A DNA stretch of 64,000 nucleotides from NCBI RefSeq assembly GCF_009833085.1, contig NZ_QRBZ01000016.1, positions 1-64,000 of the forward strand, written 5' to 3'. Below the pieces are notes generated by a model that did no database searches, had not been told where the DNA came from, and saw only the letters and a program-made list of their open reading frames with translations. Position numbers and translations under genes: made by a program. Shown piece by piece: positions 40,707 through 49,178 of the stretch (position 1 is the stretch's first letter; each line of letters starts with the position of its first letter). The stretch comes from Nitrosomonas oligotropha. GTDB taxonomy: Bacteria > Pseudomonadota > Gammaproteobacteria > Burkholderiales > Nitrosomonadaceae.

Positions 40707-40823
40707 ATGCATCGGATAAAACAAAGAAAACCGGCTATTTTGGGTTACCCGATCAGGGTGTTTTTGTGGCTGCTGCTACTGCCGGTATTGCTGTTGGGAT
40801 GGTTACAGTTTTTGCCGGTTTGA
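40707..40823 (+). CDS. possible 38-residue membrane peptide
   Basis: An ATG-started frame too short for ordinary gene finders. It encodes a basic N-terminus (MHRIKQRKPAILGYPIRV) followed by one long hydrophobic helix (FLWLLLLPVLLLGWLQFLP). Net-positive cytoplasmic side and a single span fit a small membrane protein. The Shine-Dalgarno is weak, and no homologue is known to me. It lies alone in the 283-bp gap. Confidence 0.3.
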   Translation: MHRIKQRKPAILGYPIRVFLWLLLLPVLLLGWLQFLPV

Positions 40824-40855
40824 AACGCATCCGGCGAGATGGATGAACCTTGAGT

Positions 40856-40885
40856 GGATGCCACCGGACACATCCGGCGGCATCC
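40856..40885. other. strong hairpin downstream of the PEP-CTERM gene
   Basis: GGATGCC-A-CCGGA pairs with TCCGG-C-GGCATCC around a 4-nt loop (13 bp; one position is A-C on the plus strand and G-T wobble on the minus strand). It sits 10 bp after the PEP-CTERM stop on the minus strand. The wobble pair works only in minus-strand RNA, which suggests it belongs to that transcript. There is no T-run, so it is a 3'-end stabiliser or weak terminator. Confidence 0.55.
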
Positions 40886-40894
40886 TATTGAAAA

Positions 40895-41608
40895 TTAAAC
40901 TGCTTGATTTTTACGGCGAACCATAAATCCCAATAGACCCAGGCCTGCTAATAACATGCCATAGGTTGCGGGTTCAGGTACGGGACTCACCGTACCGCCA
41001 ATATAGAAAGTGCCGGTGCTATTGTAAGCCGCGTCGATTGCAGCCACGGCTGTGGCATTCAACGTGATCGATACGATACTGCCGTTAGTCGATGAATCAA
41101 CCGAAATCGAACCGTAAGCATTACCGGATGCCAGATCATTAAAAATTCCAAGACCGGTATCGGTTAGCGGATTACCGGAAACATCGAACAGGGTGTACAA
41201 CAATGCAGAAGATTGGCTCAGGAAGCCACCATCGGCGCCACCGTTCTCTCCAACGGCCGGTTGATACAAATTCAATACGGCGCTGGTGGTGCCAGCAGCG
41301 CGATGCACGTCGAATGCGAAATAGTTATTCGCAAACGTATCGCTTCCACCGCATGAATCGGATGAACCGCAGGTACCCGCGATATAGTTTCCTGTCGCGC
41401 CGCCAAAATTATTGGTGCCCAATTCGTCTACCCAGCCGCGATTGGTCGCCGTATACGTTGTGCTGCCGTTCAGAACCAATTGCGCGCTTCCAATCCCGTG
41501 AGTCCAAGCAAAAGTGTGGTCACTTAAACCGGCCGATGCAACCGATGGCAATACCGCCAATCCTAGAATGCATGCCGCTGTACTAACTAATTTATTATTC
41601 TTAATCAT
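40895..41608 (-). CDS. exported protein with PEP-CTERM sorting signal
   Basis: 237 residues. The signal peptide is about 1-22, ending VASA. The body is Gly/Ser/Thr/Asn-rich, predicted beta, and has a Cys cluster (GTCGSSDSCGG). The C-terminus VPEPATYGMLLAGLGLLGFM plus a basic tail is a textbook PEP-CTERM signal recognised by exosortase EpsH. It would be processed and displayed on the surface or in exopolysaccharide. The ATG at 41606-41608 has AAGGAAA 8 bases ahead; five upstream codons are discounted. Exosortase itself is not in this window. Confidence 0.9.
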   Translation of the reverse strand: MIKNNKLVSTAACILGLAVLPSVASAGLSDHTFAWTHGIGSAQLVLNGSTTYTATNRGWVDELGTNNFGGATGNYIAGTCGSSDSCGGSDTFANNYFAFDVHRAAGTTSAVLNLYQPAVGENGGADGGFLSQSSALLYTLFDVSGNPLTDTGLGIFNDLASGNAYGSISVDSSTNGSIVSITLNATAVAAIDAAYNSTGTFYIGGTVSPVPEPATYGMLLAGLGLLGFMVRRKNQAV

Positions 41609-41892
41609 CTTATTTCCTTCCAAGACTAAAATTATCCAGAAAATTACTTATCAATTTATTTTTAATACTCTTTCGCGCAGAGATGGTAATTTCTCGTAAA
41701 TTTTTAAACCATAGGACAGCACTACTTTTTTTATAGGTAAGTTGTACTATTTTTGGGGAAGAGTCATCATCGATCCAAAAGCGTTGATTAAATCACTTAT
41801 AAAGCGCGGCAGCAGATAAGAAACCGCTAGATAACACAACACTTGGAATTTCTGGACACAACACGGCATCGTTTGCTTGCCCAGTGATTACA
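41609..41892. other. intergenic region upstream of the PEP-CTERM gene
   Basis: 284 bp, AT-rich near the PEP-CTERM start. I searched for a sigma-54 -24/-12 element (seen at some exosortase-linked genes) and found none with correct GG-GC spacing. No gene or strong hairpin seen. Confidence 0.4.
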
Positions 41893-42264
41893 TCAAAAAC
41901 GCCCGATGTAGAGCACGGCAATGAGTCCCAAAGCCAAGATAGCCACGGCGACATTCACCAGCATGCCCCAGCGGGTTCCATAGCCTTCCGGGAATTCGTC
42001 CGGGTTCAGGGTTTTCAGTAATACCGCATACTGGCGGGATGAATAGATCGCAGAGGCTGCGCCGAGGAAGACGAAAGCAAACCCCAGCCAGAATGTCAGC
42101 ACCATACCGGAAGCATGCACGTGATCCGGCGCGAGGACGTTCATTAGAAGGCCGGTACGTTCGACCAAAAATCCGAAAGCGATCAGGGCAAGACTGGTAC
42201 GGTTCCAAGCCAGCAGCGTGCGCTCCGCTGCAAAGAGTACCCGAGGATCCTTGAGTTCCGACAT
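41893..42264 (-). CDS. DUF202 (YidH-like) inner-membrane protein
   Basis: 123 residues. The N-terminal RVLFAAERTLLAWNRTSLALIAFG is the DUF202 signature (A-x-E-R-T-x-L-A-W-x-R-T). Three transmembrane helices follow (about 22-40, 52-72, 97-118). Cellular role unknown; some relatives neighbour stress or transport genes. A good GGAG lies just ahead of the ATG. It is alone in this strand segment, with gaps of 88 bp and 284 bp on its sides. Confidence 0.9.
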   Translation of the reverse strand: MSELKDPRVLFAAERTLLAWNRTSLALIAFGFLVERTGLLMNVLAPDHVHASGMVLTFWLGFAFVFLGAASAIYSSRQYAVLLKTLNPDEFPEGYGTRWGMLVNVAVAILALGLIAVLYIGRF

Positions 42265-42351
42265 GCTTTCTCCTTAGCGTGACACTGAATGGGTCGAAAA
42301 ACGATGCACTATGAAACTTCAGCAGCTATTTCCCGTTGATTCGATGGATTC

Positions 42352-42990
42352 TTACTCCCAAATCACCATCTTGAAGCGTTCCTTGACGATACCGAAGTAA
42401 TTGCACTTCCAATCGCTTTGCGCAAAAAAATCCAGGTGATGCCATTGGTCTTTCAGTCTCAGGATGCTGGCGGCGGCATCGTCCCAATCCGTGGCCGCCA
42501 ATTTAACTTCCAGCTGTTGTTTGCGTTCGGCCACTTCCGCGTAATCAAAACCGTCGTATTCCCAATGCAGCACCTCAAATACATTGCCCGCACGGTCGGC
42601 GTAATCCATGCTGAAATCCAGCCCCCACTTGGGACGCATGCGGATGATCTTGTAGATCAGCGGATTGGTTTGCGCCCAGTGTTCGAGTTGCTGCAACGCT
42701 TCGCCGCGATACCCTTTGCGCTCGAACAACAAACTGTGATTCAGCACCGCGCCCTCCACCCGTTCCGGTTGTGTAAACCAAGGCGTCTTAATCGCATGCC
42801 GGTGTTCCCGGTGCGCATGGGCAGATGTCAGATTGGCCTCGGCATAGCGTTGTTCCAAACCGGTCAAGTCGTACCCGTTTTGATCGAACAGGGCCAGCTC
42901 ATGGGCTGCCGGCGCATTCACACTTTCCAGCGGCCGATCCCAGAAACCTTTGGGATTGAATTGATTGTTGGTTAAATCTAAGTAGCTCAT
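42352..42990 (-). CDS. conserved-looking soluble protein of unknown function
   Basis: 212 residues beginning MSYLDLTNNQFNPKGFWDRP. Not recognised. It is rich in aromatic residues and charges, has no membrane segment or signal, and shows patterns such as MRPKWGLDFSMDYADRAGNVFEVLHWEYD and DQWHHLDFFAQSDWKCNYFGIVKERFKMVIWE (given here only in part as key residues W, Y, F, H). Codon usage matches its neighbours, so it is very likely a real gene. Neighbours give no functional hint. Confidence 0.75.
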   Translation of the reverse strand: MSYLDLTNNQFNPKGFWDRPLESVNAPAAHELALFDQNGYDLTGLEQRYAEANLTSAHAHREHRHAIKTPWFTQPERVEGAVLNHSLLFERKGYRGEALQQLEHWAQTNPLIYKIIRMRPKWGLDFSMDYADRAGNVFEVLHWEYDGFDYAEVAERKQQLEVKLAATDWDDAAASILRLKDQWHHLDFFAQSDWKCNYFGIVKERFKMVIWE

Positions 42991-43035
42991 GGGTTTAAAG
43001 AAAATTATTCCTGATTGGCAAGGTAAAAAAACAGA

Positions 43036-43333
43036 TCATGGTTGGATGCGCGGCTTCCCATACAATTCCCGCAGTTCATCCTTGGCTTTCTCCAGCACCT
43101 CGCGCTGCTGCATGGACAAATGCTTCCCCGCCCGGTTGATGTAAAAATTGAGCATCGCCATCGCCGACACAAACGGCTCCGCCTTACGCCGTTCGCTGCA
43201 ATCGGGCGGAATGCTTCAACGACAGCGCGATTTTGCGCGGATCATCCCACGAAAAAACACCCGATTCAAGATCCAAGGCATTGCTGGTTTCGGTGACTTG
43301 CTGGGACCAATGATGCGGGTTGTCTTGAGGCAT
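43036..43333 (-). pseudogene. DUF3175 gene interrupted by a +1 frameshift
   Basis: The 5' part (from the ATG at 43331-43333) encodes MPQDNPHHWSQQVTETSNAL and then SGVFSWDDPRKIALSLKHSA, the DUF3175 start. The frame then leaves for RLQRTA and a stop. One base out of step, the minus strand continues DCSERRKAEPFVSAMAML, NFYINRAGKHLSMQQREVLE and KAKDELRELYGK to a stop at 43036-43038, the rest of the family. One extra base in the GGG (43204-43206 on the plus strand) explains the break. It is either a genuine recent mutation or a sequencing error in a homopolymer. Confidence 0.85.
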
Positions 43334-43377
43334 AGTGGGTAAAATTAAGTCCGTTACCTGGTTGATTGGATATTGCA

Positions 43378-43674
43378 TCATGAAATATAGCGTTCGATAT
43401 CCATGGCGTCATGAAACACCCCTAAAATATCGATAACCTGCGATGGCCGCAGCAGGTATGCAATCCGGTAATGACCGTAATACAGAATCCTGATTTCCCC
43501 TTCCGGCTCAACGCGATATTTCTGACCGATTTCGGGGTAGAGCCGCAAAATCTGAGCTTTCTCAAAAATTCCGCCAATCACTTTTGCAGCCGCTTCCGGA
43601 TTATCTTGCGCAATATAATCGTGAATGTCGTGTAACCAGCGTGCCGCTTCTTGCGTCCAGACTATTTCTGCCAT
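43378..43674 (-). CDS. ParE/RelE-family toxin
   Basis: 98 residues with the ParE fold order: an N-terminal helix pair (TQEAARWLHDIHDYIAQDNPEAA), LRLYPEIGQKYRVE, and then the strands EIRILYYGHYRIAYLLRPSQVIDILGVFH in shortened form. The compact basic/aromatic pattern is typical of plasmid-stabilisation toxins that poison gyrase or act as RNases; which one cannot be told. It overlaps the upstream small gene by 13 bp, as expected for a type II toxin-antitoxin pair. Confidence 0.85.
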   Translation of the reverse strand: MAEIVWTQEAARWLHDIHDYIAQDNPEAAAKVIGGIFEKAQILRLYPEIGQKYRVEPEGEIRILYYGHYRIAYLLRPSQVIDILGVFHDAMDIERYIS

Positions 43675-43847
43675 GTGCGAATTTGGCGTTCCATCTCGCT
43701 ATTGGACAAAACTCGTCCTTGCCTTGAATCATCTAGTCCGCGCGCGACCATTCTTTCAAATGCCAATTCGCGCATGATTTCCTCATACGTGGCATCTTCC
43801 GGCTGCGATTGAATAATTCCGGTCATTTTCTCTTTCACACTCGACAT
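43662..43847 (-). CDS. probable antitoxin of the ParE-type module
   Basis: A 61-residue acidic helical protein (MSSVKEKMTGIIQSQPEDAT...). It has the YEEIMRELAFERMVARGLDD pattern often found in the short antitoxins placed before RelE/ParE toxins. Position first, the overlap with the toxin and size support the role; the DNA-binding fold is not obvious. It lies 22 bp past bioD, on the same strand. Confidence 0.75.
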   Translation of the reverse strand: MSSVKEKMTGIIQSQPEDATYEEIMRELAFERMVARGLDDSRQGRVLSNSEMERQIRTWQK

Positions 43848-43869
43848 GTCGGCCTCCTCTCTAAGAGCC

Positions 43870-44532
43870 TTACAATGTTACAACATTCAGAAGTCTGGCG
43901 CTTTCTTGCAAATTCATTCCCAAATCAAACGGCAACACGCCCAGCAACGGGCAACCCAGCCGCTGTTCCAACGTCGCGATATTTTCCGCTCCAGCGAGCA
44001 TTTGCGGATCGATGCAATTCGCCACCCACCCTGCCAGAGTCAAACCGGTTGCCCTGATTGCTTGCGCTGTCAGTAAAGCATGATTCAAACAACCCAGTCG
44101 TATGCCGACCACCAAGATCACCGGAAGATTTAACACGCGCGCTAAATCCGCGCCGGTTTGATGCTGATTGAGCGGCACCAGGAAACCTCCCGCCCCTTCG
44201 ACGATAGCCCTATCCGCTTGGGTGCTGAGTGTTTGGTAAGCCTGTTGAATCACCGTCAGATCGATTTCCCTGCCCGCCTGTTGCGCAGCAAGGTGCGGGG
44301 AAATGGGCGGATCGAATGCATACGGGTTGATTTGCTGACGCGTTACATTCACGTTGCTGGCAGCGAGCAGTTGCTCGACATCCAGCCATTTTCCGTTCTC
44401 GACGCCTGCGGCGACCGGCTTCATGCCAATGACTTTATGACCCTGCGCGGCGAACGCACGCAGCAACGCGCAACTGACGGTGGTTTTGCCAATACCGGTA
44501 TCGGTGCCGGTGACGAAGTAGCCTTGCCCCAT
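43870..44532 (-). CDS. bioD: dethiobiotin synthetase
   Basis: Closes the ureido ring of dethiobiotin from DAPA, CO2 and ATP. The 220-residue protein starts MGQGYFVTGTDTGIGKTTVS (P-loop), followed by MKPVAAGVE, and has VEGAGGFLVPLN (about residues 110-121). Fits family length. It is the last gene of bioB-F-H-C-D and 1 bp from bioC. Confidence 0.97.
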   Translation of the reverse strand: MGQGYFVTGTDTGIGKTTVSCALLRAFAAQGHKVIGMKPVAAGVENGKWLDVEQLLAASNVNVTRQQINPYAFDPPISPHLAAQQAGREIDLTVIQQAYQTLSTQADRAIVEGAGGFLVPLNQHQTGADLARVLNLPVILVVGIRLGCLNHALLTAQAIRATGLTLAGWVANCIDPQMLAGAENIATLEQRLGCPLLGVLPFDLGMNLQESARLLNVVTL

Positions 44533-44533
44533 A

Positions 44534-45412
44534 TCAAGGCGGCAAACCCAATTCCCGCCGCATTTCCGGCGTCAAGATCGAACGCGGATCGAACGGCTTC
44601 CAGGCGTGACCGTACACCACCTCAAACGTGGCCGGCAGCTTACCGTTGCGGCGCAGCGTTTCGTAGGCGTCGATCGCCTGCCGCCACTGGTTCTTGCCCA
44701 TCAATCCCTGCCGTCGCCCCTGAATGACGTTGTGCGCGCCGATGGCTTTGAGGTCGCGCATCACGCTGATGACATCGTCGTACGTCAAAGTGATGTATTC
44801 CATGTCCATCACCGGCGTGGAGAAACGGTTGTTGACCAGCAGATCGCCGATGTCGTGCATGTCGGCAAAGCGGTTGACGTGGCTATAGCCATCGATTTTC
44901 GCAAACGCCTGACGTAGTTCCTTCAAGGTATCCGGACCGAAGGTGCTGAACATCAGCAATCCGTCGGCGCGCAGAATGCGGTGCATTTCGGCGAAGGTGC
45001 GATCCAGGTCGTTGCACCATTGCAGCGCAAGGTTCGACCAGATCAGGCCGACACTTGCATTTTTGAACGGCAATTGCTCGATATCGCCGCAGACATAGCC
45101 GCTGCGCTGTTGCAGAGGCAGTAAACGTTGCCACCAGACGGTGTCCGGACGCGCGTGCATGAGCATCGTCCAGGCGATATCGACCGCGATCAATTGGCTG
45201 TTGGGATAGCGTTTAGCCAGCTGCTGGCTGCCGTAACCGGTGCCGCTGCCCGCGTCGAGAATCACCTCGGGTTTATATTTGATGTATTCCAGCCGCGCCA
45301 GCATGCGGTTGCTGATTTCGCGTTGCAACACCGCCGCTTGGTCGTAGCTGCTGGCGGCACGCTCAAACGCGTTGCGCAGCTGCTTCTTGTCAAGAATTTG
45401 TTCGGAATGCAT
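44534..45412 (-). CDS. bioC: malonyl-ACP O-methyltransferase
   Basis: Methylates the free carboxyl of malonyl-ACP so that fatty acid synthesis can build a pimeloyl chain. It has 292 residues from the ATG at 45410-45412 (MHSEQILDKKQLRNAFERAA). The SAM-binding motif VILDAGSGTGYGSQQLAKRYP lies near residues 50-70, with further motifs VGLIWSNLALQWCND and LLMFSTFGPDTLKELR. The 20 upstream codons to 45472 lie inside bioH and are discounted. It overlaps bioH by 23 bp. Confidence 0.96.
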   Translation of the reverse strand: MHSEQILDKKQLRNAFERAASSYDQAAVLQREISNRMLARLEYIKYKPEVILDAGSGTGYGSQQLAKRYPNSQLIAVDIAWTMLMHARPDTVWWQRLLPLQQRSGYVCGDIEQLPFKNASVGLIWSNLALQWCNDLDRTFAEMHRILRADGLLMFSTFGPDTLKELRQAFAKIDGYSHVNRFADMHDIGDLLVNNRFSTPVMDMEYITLTYDDVISVMRDLKAIGAHNVIQGRRQGLMGKNQWRQAIDAYETLRRNGKLPATFEVVYGHAWKPFDPRSILTPEMRRELGLPP

Positions 45413-46160
45413 TGAGATGTGCCACAAATTGTTCGGGGTAAGATAAAAACGGCGCATGACCGCAGTGCGCAAACATCACGTGGCGCGATTGCGGTAATTG
45501 CCGGTGCATCCAATCGGCCGCTGCCGGATGGGTAATCACGTCGTTTTCGCCATGCACGATTAAAACCGGTTGTTTGATGGTTACGATGCGTTCGCGTAAA
45601 TCGCTGTGCTGCAAAATCCTCAGCCCCTTTTCCAGTGCGCCGGAATCGGGCTCGCCACGCTGAAAAAAGTTTTTGCGCAATTGCGACAGAATCTTGCTGG
45701 CATCGCGGTCGCCGCTCATTTGCAATGTCAGAAAACGATTGATCGTCGTGGTGTAATTGAGTTTCAAGTTTTCCAGAAACAATTGCAGCAATTTGCGCTC
45801 CATGCCCCATTCCCAGTCGTCGCGTTTGGCGAAACACGGCGTAGTGGAAATCAGCGCCAGCTTCTCGACCCGCTGCGGCTCGCGCACCGCCAATTCCATC
45901 GCCACTTGCCCGCCCAGCGACCAACCGCCGAGCATGCAGCGTTCGGGTAACATTCCGGCAACCATGCCGGCCAGATGATCCAATGTTCCGGGCTCGCTCG
46001 CGGGACTCAAACCATGTCCGGGCAAATCGACCAGATGCACTCGGAATCGTTGCGCCAATTCATCACGAACGCTGCCCCAAATGCCGCTATGCATCGCCCA
46101 GCCGTGCAGCAGCACGAGATCGGGGCCCTGCCCCACGGTTTCGATATGCAATGGCGTCAT
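45390..46160 (-). CDS. bioH: pimeloyl-ACP methyl ester carboxylesterase
   Basis: Removes the methyl group that BioC added, ending chain growth at pimeloyl-ACP. It has 256 residues from MTPLHIETVGQG. The alpha/beta hydrolase has VLLHGWAMHSGIWGSV, nucleophile elbow GGWSLGGQVAMELA (Ser near residue 82), the Asp in VHGENDVITHP and the His in AHCGHAPFLSYPEQF. The ATG overlaps the bioF stop (ATGA), so they are translationally coupled; 12 further upstream codons fall inside bioF. Confidence 0.96.
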   Translation of the reverse strand: MTPLHIETVGQGPDLVLLHGWAMHSGIWGSVRDELAQRFRVHLVDLPGHGLSPASEPGTLDHLAGMVAGMLPERCMLGGWSLGGQVAMELAVREPQRVEKLALISTTPCFAKRDDWEWGMERKLLQLFLENLKLNYTTTINRFLTLQMSGDRDASKILSQLRKNFFQRGEPDSGALEKGLRILQHSDLRERIVTIKQPVLIVHGENDVITHPAAADWMHRQLPQSRHVMFAHCGHAPFLSYPEQFVAHLNAFRTNS

Positions 46161-47320
46161 GACGGTGCCAAATCGTGCAACGCCCGGACAAGGCACTGAA
46201 TATCGTCCGGCTGGTGCGCGGCGGATAACGAAATGCGCAAGCGCGCCGTGCCTTGCGGCACTGTCGGCGGGCGAATGGCCGGAACCAGCATGCCGCGTTC
46301 GCGCAATCCTTGGCTAATGCGCACGGCTTCAACGCTGTCACCGATCAGCAAGGGTTGAATCGGTGTCACAGAAGGCAATAGTTTCCAAGGCGATGACTGC
46401 AAGCCTTGTTTCAATTGCGCGATGTTACGCCGCAGCGCCTCGCGCCGCCATTCGTCCTGCTCGATCAAACGCACGCTGGTCAACAATGCGTGCGCCAGCA
46501 ACGGCGGTGTGGCGGTGGTGTAGATATAGCTGCGTGCCGATTGAATCAGGGTTTCGATCACTTCCGGCTGCGCTGCGACGAATGCGCCGAATACACCGGC
46601 CGCTTTGCCGAGTGTCGCCATATAGACGAGATTCGGCGAATGGGAATGCGCATTTTTCGACAAAAATAAGCTGCCGCGTCCCTGCTCGCCCAATACGCCA
46701 AAACCATGCGCATCGTCCAATAACAGCCACGCATGGTAGCGTTCGCACAATGCGGTCAATCGCCGGACCGGTGCAATATCCCCTTCCATGCTGAACACGG
46801 CGTCGGAAATGACCAGCTTGCGCCGCGCTTGGACTGTGGCCAGACGTTGTTCCAGCGCGGCCAGATCACAATGCGGATAGCGGATGAATTGCGCGCGCGA
46901 CAGTAAAGCCGCGTCGTTCAGCGAGGCATGGTTCAGTTTGTCGGCGAAAACCGCATCTTCGCGCCCGGCTAACGCCGTGACCATGCCGATATTGGCCATA
47001 TAGCCGGTGGAAAACAACAACGCTTGCGGGAATCCGGTAAATGCCGCCAGCGCGGCTTCGAGATCGTGATGCGCGGCGCTATGACCATTGATCAAGTGTG
47101 CAGCGCCCGCGCCAACGCCGTATAGCCGGGCACCGTCACAAGCCGACGCGATCAATTCCGGGTGATTGGCAAGTCCCAGGTAATCGTTGCTGCTGAACGC
47201 TAGATAATCGCGCCCATCAATCGTGATATGGCTTGCTTGCGGGGAGTCGACGATTTGCCGGGTGCGCCGCAGGCCTTTTTGTTCGCGTATGCGCAGTTGC
47301 TCAGCCAGATCCGCAAACAT
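46157..47320 (-). CDS. bioF: 8-amino-7-oxononanoate synthase
   Basis: A PLP enzyme joining pimeloyl-ACP and alanine. It has 387 residues. SSNDYLGLANHPELI, GHSAAHHDLEAALAAF, LLLDDAHGFGVLGEQGRG (PLP-contacting Asp and His) and TLGKAAGVFGAFVAA (Lys that forms the Schiff base) appear in order. Abuts bioB (bioB stop is the next base on the minus strand) and overlaps bioH by 4 bp. Confidence 0.97.
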   Translation of the reverse strand: MFADLAEQLRIREQKGLRRTRQIVDSPQASHITIDGRDYLAFSSNDYLGLANHPELIASACDGARLYGVGAGAAHLINGHSAAHHDLEAALAAFTGFPQALLFSTGYMANIGMVTALAGREDAVFADKLNHASLNDAALLSRAQFIRYPHCDLAALEQRLATVQARRKLVISDAVFSMEGDIAPVRRLTALCERYHAWLLLDDAHGFGVLGEQGRGSLFLSKNAHSHSPNLVYMATLGKAAGVFGAFVAAQPEVIETLIQSARSYIYTTATPPLLAHALLTSVRLIEQDEWRREALRRNIAQLKQGLQSSPWKLLPSVTPIQPLLIGDSVEAVRISQGLRERGMLVPAIRPPTVPQGTARLRISLSAAHQPDDIQCLVRALHDLAPS

Positions 47321-48328
47321 CTACGACAGCGCGTGCAGCCCCAGCTTATCCAATAACATGCGATCGCGATCGGTTTCGGGATTGCCGGTCGTCAACAATT
47401 TGTCGCCATAGAAAATGGAATTGGCACCGGCCAGGAAGCAGAGCGCTTGAATCGCATCAGACATTTCCTGCCGCCCGGCGGACAACCGCACCATGGCTTT
47501 CGGCATGGTGATCCGCGCCGCGGCGATGGTGCGCACGAACTCGAGCGGATCGAGCGCTTCCGTACCGTACAGCGGCGTACCCTTGACTTGCACCAAGTGA
47601 TTGATCGGTACCGATTCCGGATATGGATTCAGATTGGCTAATTGCGCAATCAGCCCGGCGCGCGAACGGCGCGTCTCGCCCATGCCGACAATGCCGCCGC
47701 AACACACGTTGATACCGGCTTCACGCACTTCCTGCAAGGTATGCAAACGATCGTCATACTGCCGCGTGGTGATGATTTCTTCATAAAATTCCGGCGCGGT
47801 ATCGAGGTTGTGGTTGTAATAATCCAGACCGGCTTCGCCGAGTTGCTGCGCCTGACCGGGTTTCAATAAGCCCAGTGTGGCGCAGGTTTCCATACCCAGC
47901 GATTTGACCGCGCGCACCATTTCGGTCATTTTCTCGATATCGCGTTGTTTCGGGCCGCGCCAGGCAGCCCCCATACAGAAGCGCGACGCGCCTTTAGCTT
48001 TAGCGGCGGAGGCGGCAGAGACCACTTCGTCCAGCGACAGCATGTCCTGATTCTCAACACCGGTGTGATAACGCGCGGCTTGCGGACAGTAGCCGCAATC
48101 TTCCGGACAGCCGCCGGTTTTTACGGAAATCAGTGTCGATAATTGCACGCCATTGGCGTCGTGATATTGCCGGTGCACGCTTTGCGCACGATAGATCAGA
48201 TCGTTAAACGGCGCATTCAGCAATGATTCAATATCCGCCACGCTCCAATGCGCCGAGTCTTGCGATTTCGCGGTCATTCCGCCCAGATCGTTTTGTGTTT
48301 CGTTGCTTGTCAGTGAATCCAAGTTCAT
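47321..48328 (-). CDS. bioB: biotin synthase
   Basis: A radical-SAM enzyme that inserts sulfur into dethiobiotin. It has 335 residues; [10 protein letters not shown] (C-x3-C-x2-C, about residues 74-83) binds the 4Fe-4S cluster. [28 protein letters not shown] and the late [14 protein letters not shown] with its Arg ligand of the 2Fe-2S site follow. It is the first gene of bioB-F-H-C-D. The N-terminal about 30 residues ([14 protein letters not shown]) vary in the family. It is divergent from comF, so the promoter is in the 48329-48458 gap. Confidence 0.98.
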   Translation of the reverse strand: MNLDSLTSNETQNDLGGMTAKSQDSAHWSVADIESLLNAPFNDLIYRAQSVHRQYHDANGVQLSTLISVKTGGCPEDCGYCPQAARYHTGVENQDMLSLDEVVSAASAAKAKGASRFCMGAAWRGPKQRDIEKMTEMVRAVKSLGMETCATLGLLKPGQAQQLGEAGLDYYNHNLDTAPEFYEEIITTRQYDDRLHTLQEVREAGINVCCGGIVGMGETRRSRAGLIAQLANLNPYPESVPINHLVQVKGTPLYGTEALDPLEFVRTIAAARITMPKAMVRLSAGRQEMSDAIQALCFLAGANSIFYGDKLLTTGNPETDRDRMLLDKLGLHALS

Positions 48329-48458
48329 ATCAATTTACCTATTGTGCTGTTTAAATGCTGCAGCGATCGCGCCCATTGCCGATAGCCTTAGAAACCCAGT
48401 ATTGTATTCATGTGAGTTATTTTACCACCGCCGATTTTTAAACAACGGATTAAATGCG

Positions 48459-49157
48459 ATGCCAAGCTGGTTCCGGAAAAATTGTCTGCTATGCGCCACC
48501 GCCAGCATTGAGGATTTCTGCGCAGCGTGTTACCGCGATTTACCGCAATTGCCGGATCACCATTGTCCCGTTTGCCTGCGGCCGGTACCGGCGGGGGAAA
48601 TCTGCGGCGCTTGCTTGAAAAAGCCGCCCGCATTCACGCGCACGATTGCAGCGCTGCGCTATACTTTTCCTGCCGATGCGCTGATCCATGCATTAAAATA
48701 TCAAACCAATCTGGCGATCGCACCGGTTCTTGCCCATTTGTTCATGGCCCGGCTGGAAGCGGTAGAAACGATGCCTGATGTCATCGTGCCGATGCCGCTG
48801 CACCCGATACGGCTCCGCGAACGCGGCTTTAACCAAGCGATGGAAATCGCCCGTTACATCGCCAAGCAAACGGACATTACACTGCTGCCGGACGGTTGCA
48901 GCCGCATCAAGCATACGCTGCCGCAAGCCGGGTTGCCGTGGAAGGAGCGGCCGAAAAATATCCGCAAAGCTTTTAGCTGTACAATGGATTTATCCGGCAA
49001 GCATGTCGCGGTGGTTGACGATGTCATGACAACCGGCGCGACACTCAACGAATTGGCTAAAGTATTGCAACGACAGGGTGCTACTGAAATCAGCAATTGG
49101 GTGATTGCCAGAGCCTTACGGGAAATAAAGCAAACCGGTCCTTTTACTTCATTCTAA
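48459..49157 (+). CDS. comF: ComF-family phosphoribosyltransferase-like protein
   Basis: 232 residues. An N-terminal zinc-finger-like part has paired cysteines (CLLCATASIEDFCAACYRDLP and CPVCLRPVPAGEICGACLKK, shown here by their C-x2-C spacing). The PRT domain follows, with the PRPP loop VVDDVMTTGATLNEL (about residues 188-202). ComF/GntX proteins are linked to DNA uptake and, in type IV pilus bearing bacteria, to natural transformation. The start at 48459 is chosen because the frame upstream runs through the bioB promoter region. Confidence 0.9.
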   Translation: MPSWFRKNCLLCATASIEDFCAACYRDLPQLPDHHCPVCLRPVPAGEICGACLKKPPAFTRTIAALRYTFPADALIHALKYQTNLAIAPVLAHLFMARLEAVETMPDVIVPMPLHPIRLRERGFNQAMEIARYIAKQTDITLLPDGCSRIKHTLPQAGLPWKERPKNIRKAFSCTMDLSGKHVAVVDDVMTTGATLNELAKVLQRQGATEISNWVIARALREIKQTGPFTSF

Positions 49158-49178
49158 TCAACACACTTTGATAGCCGT

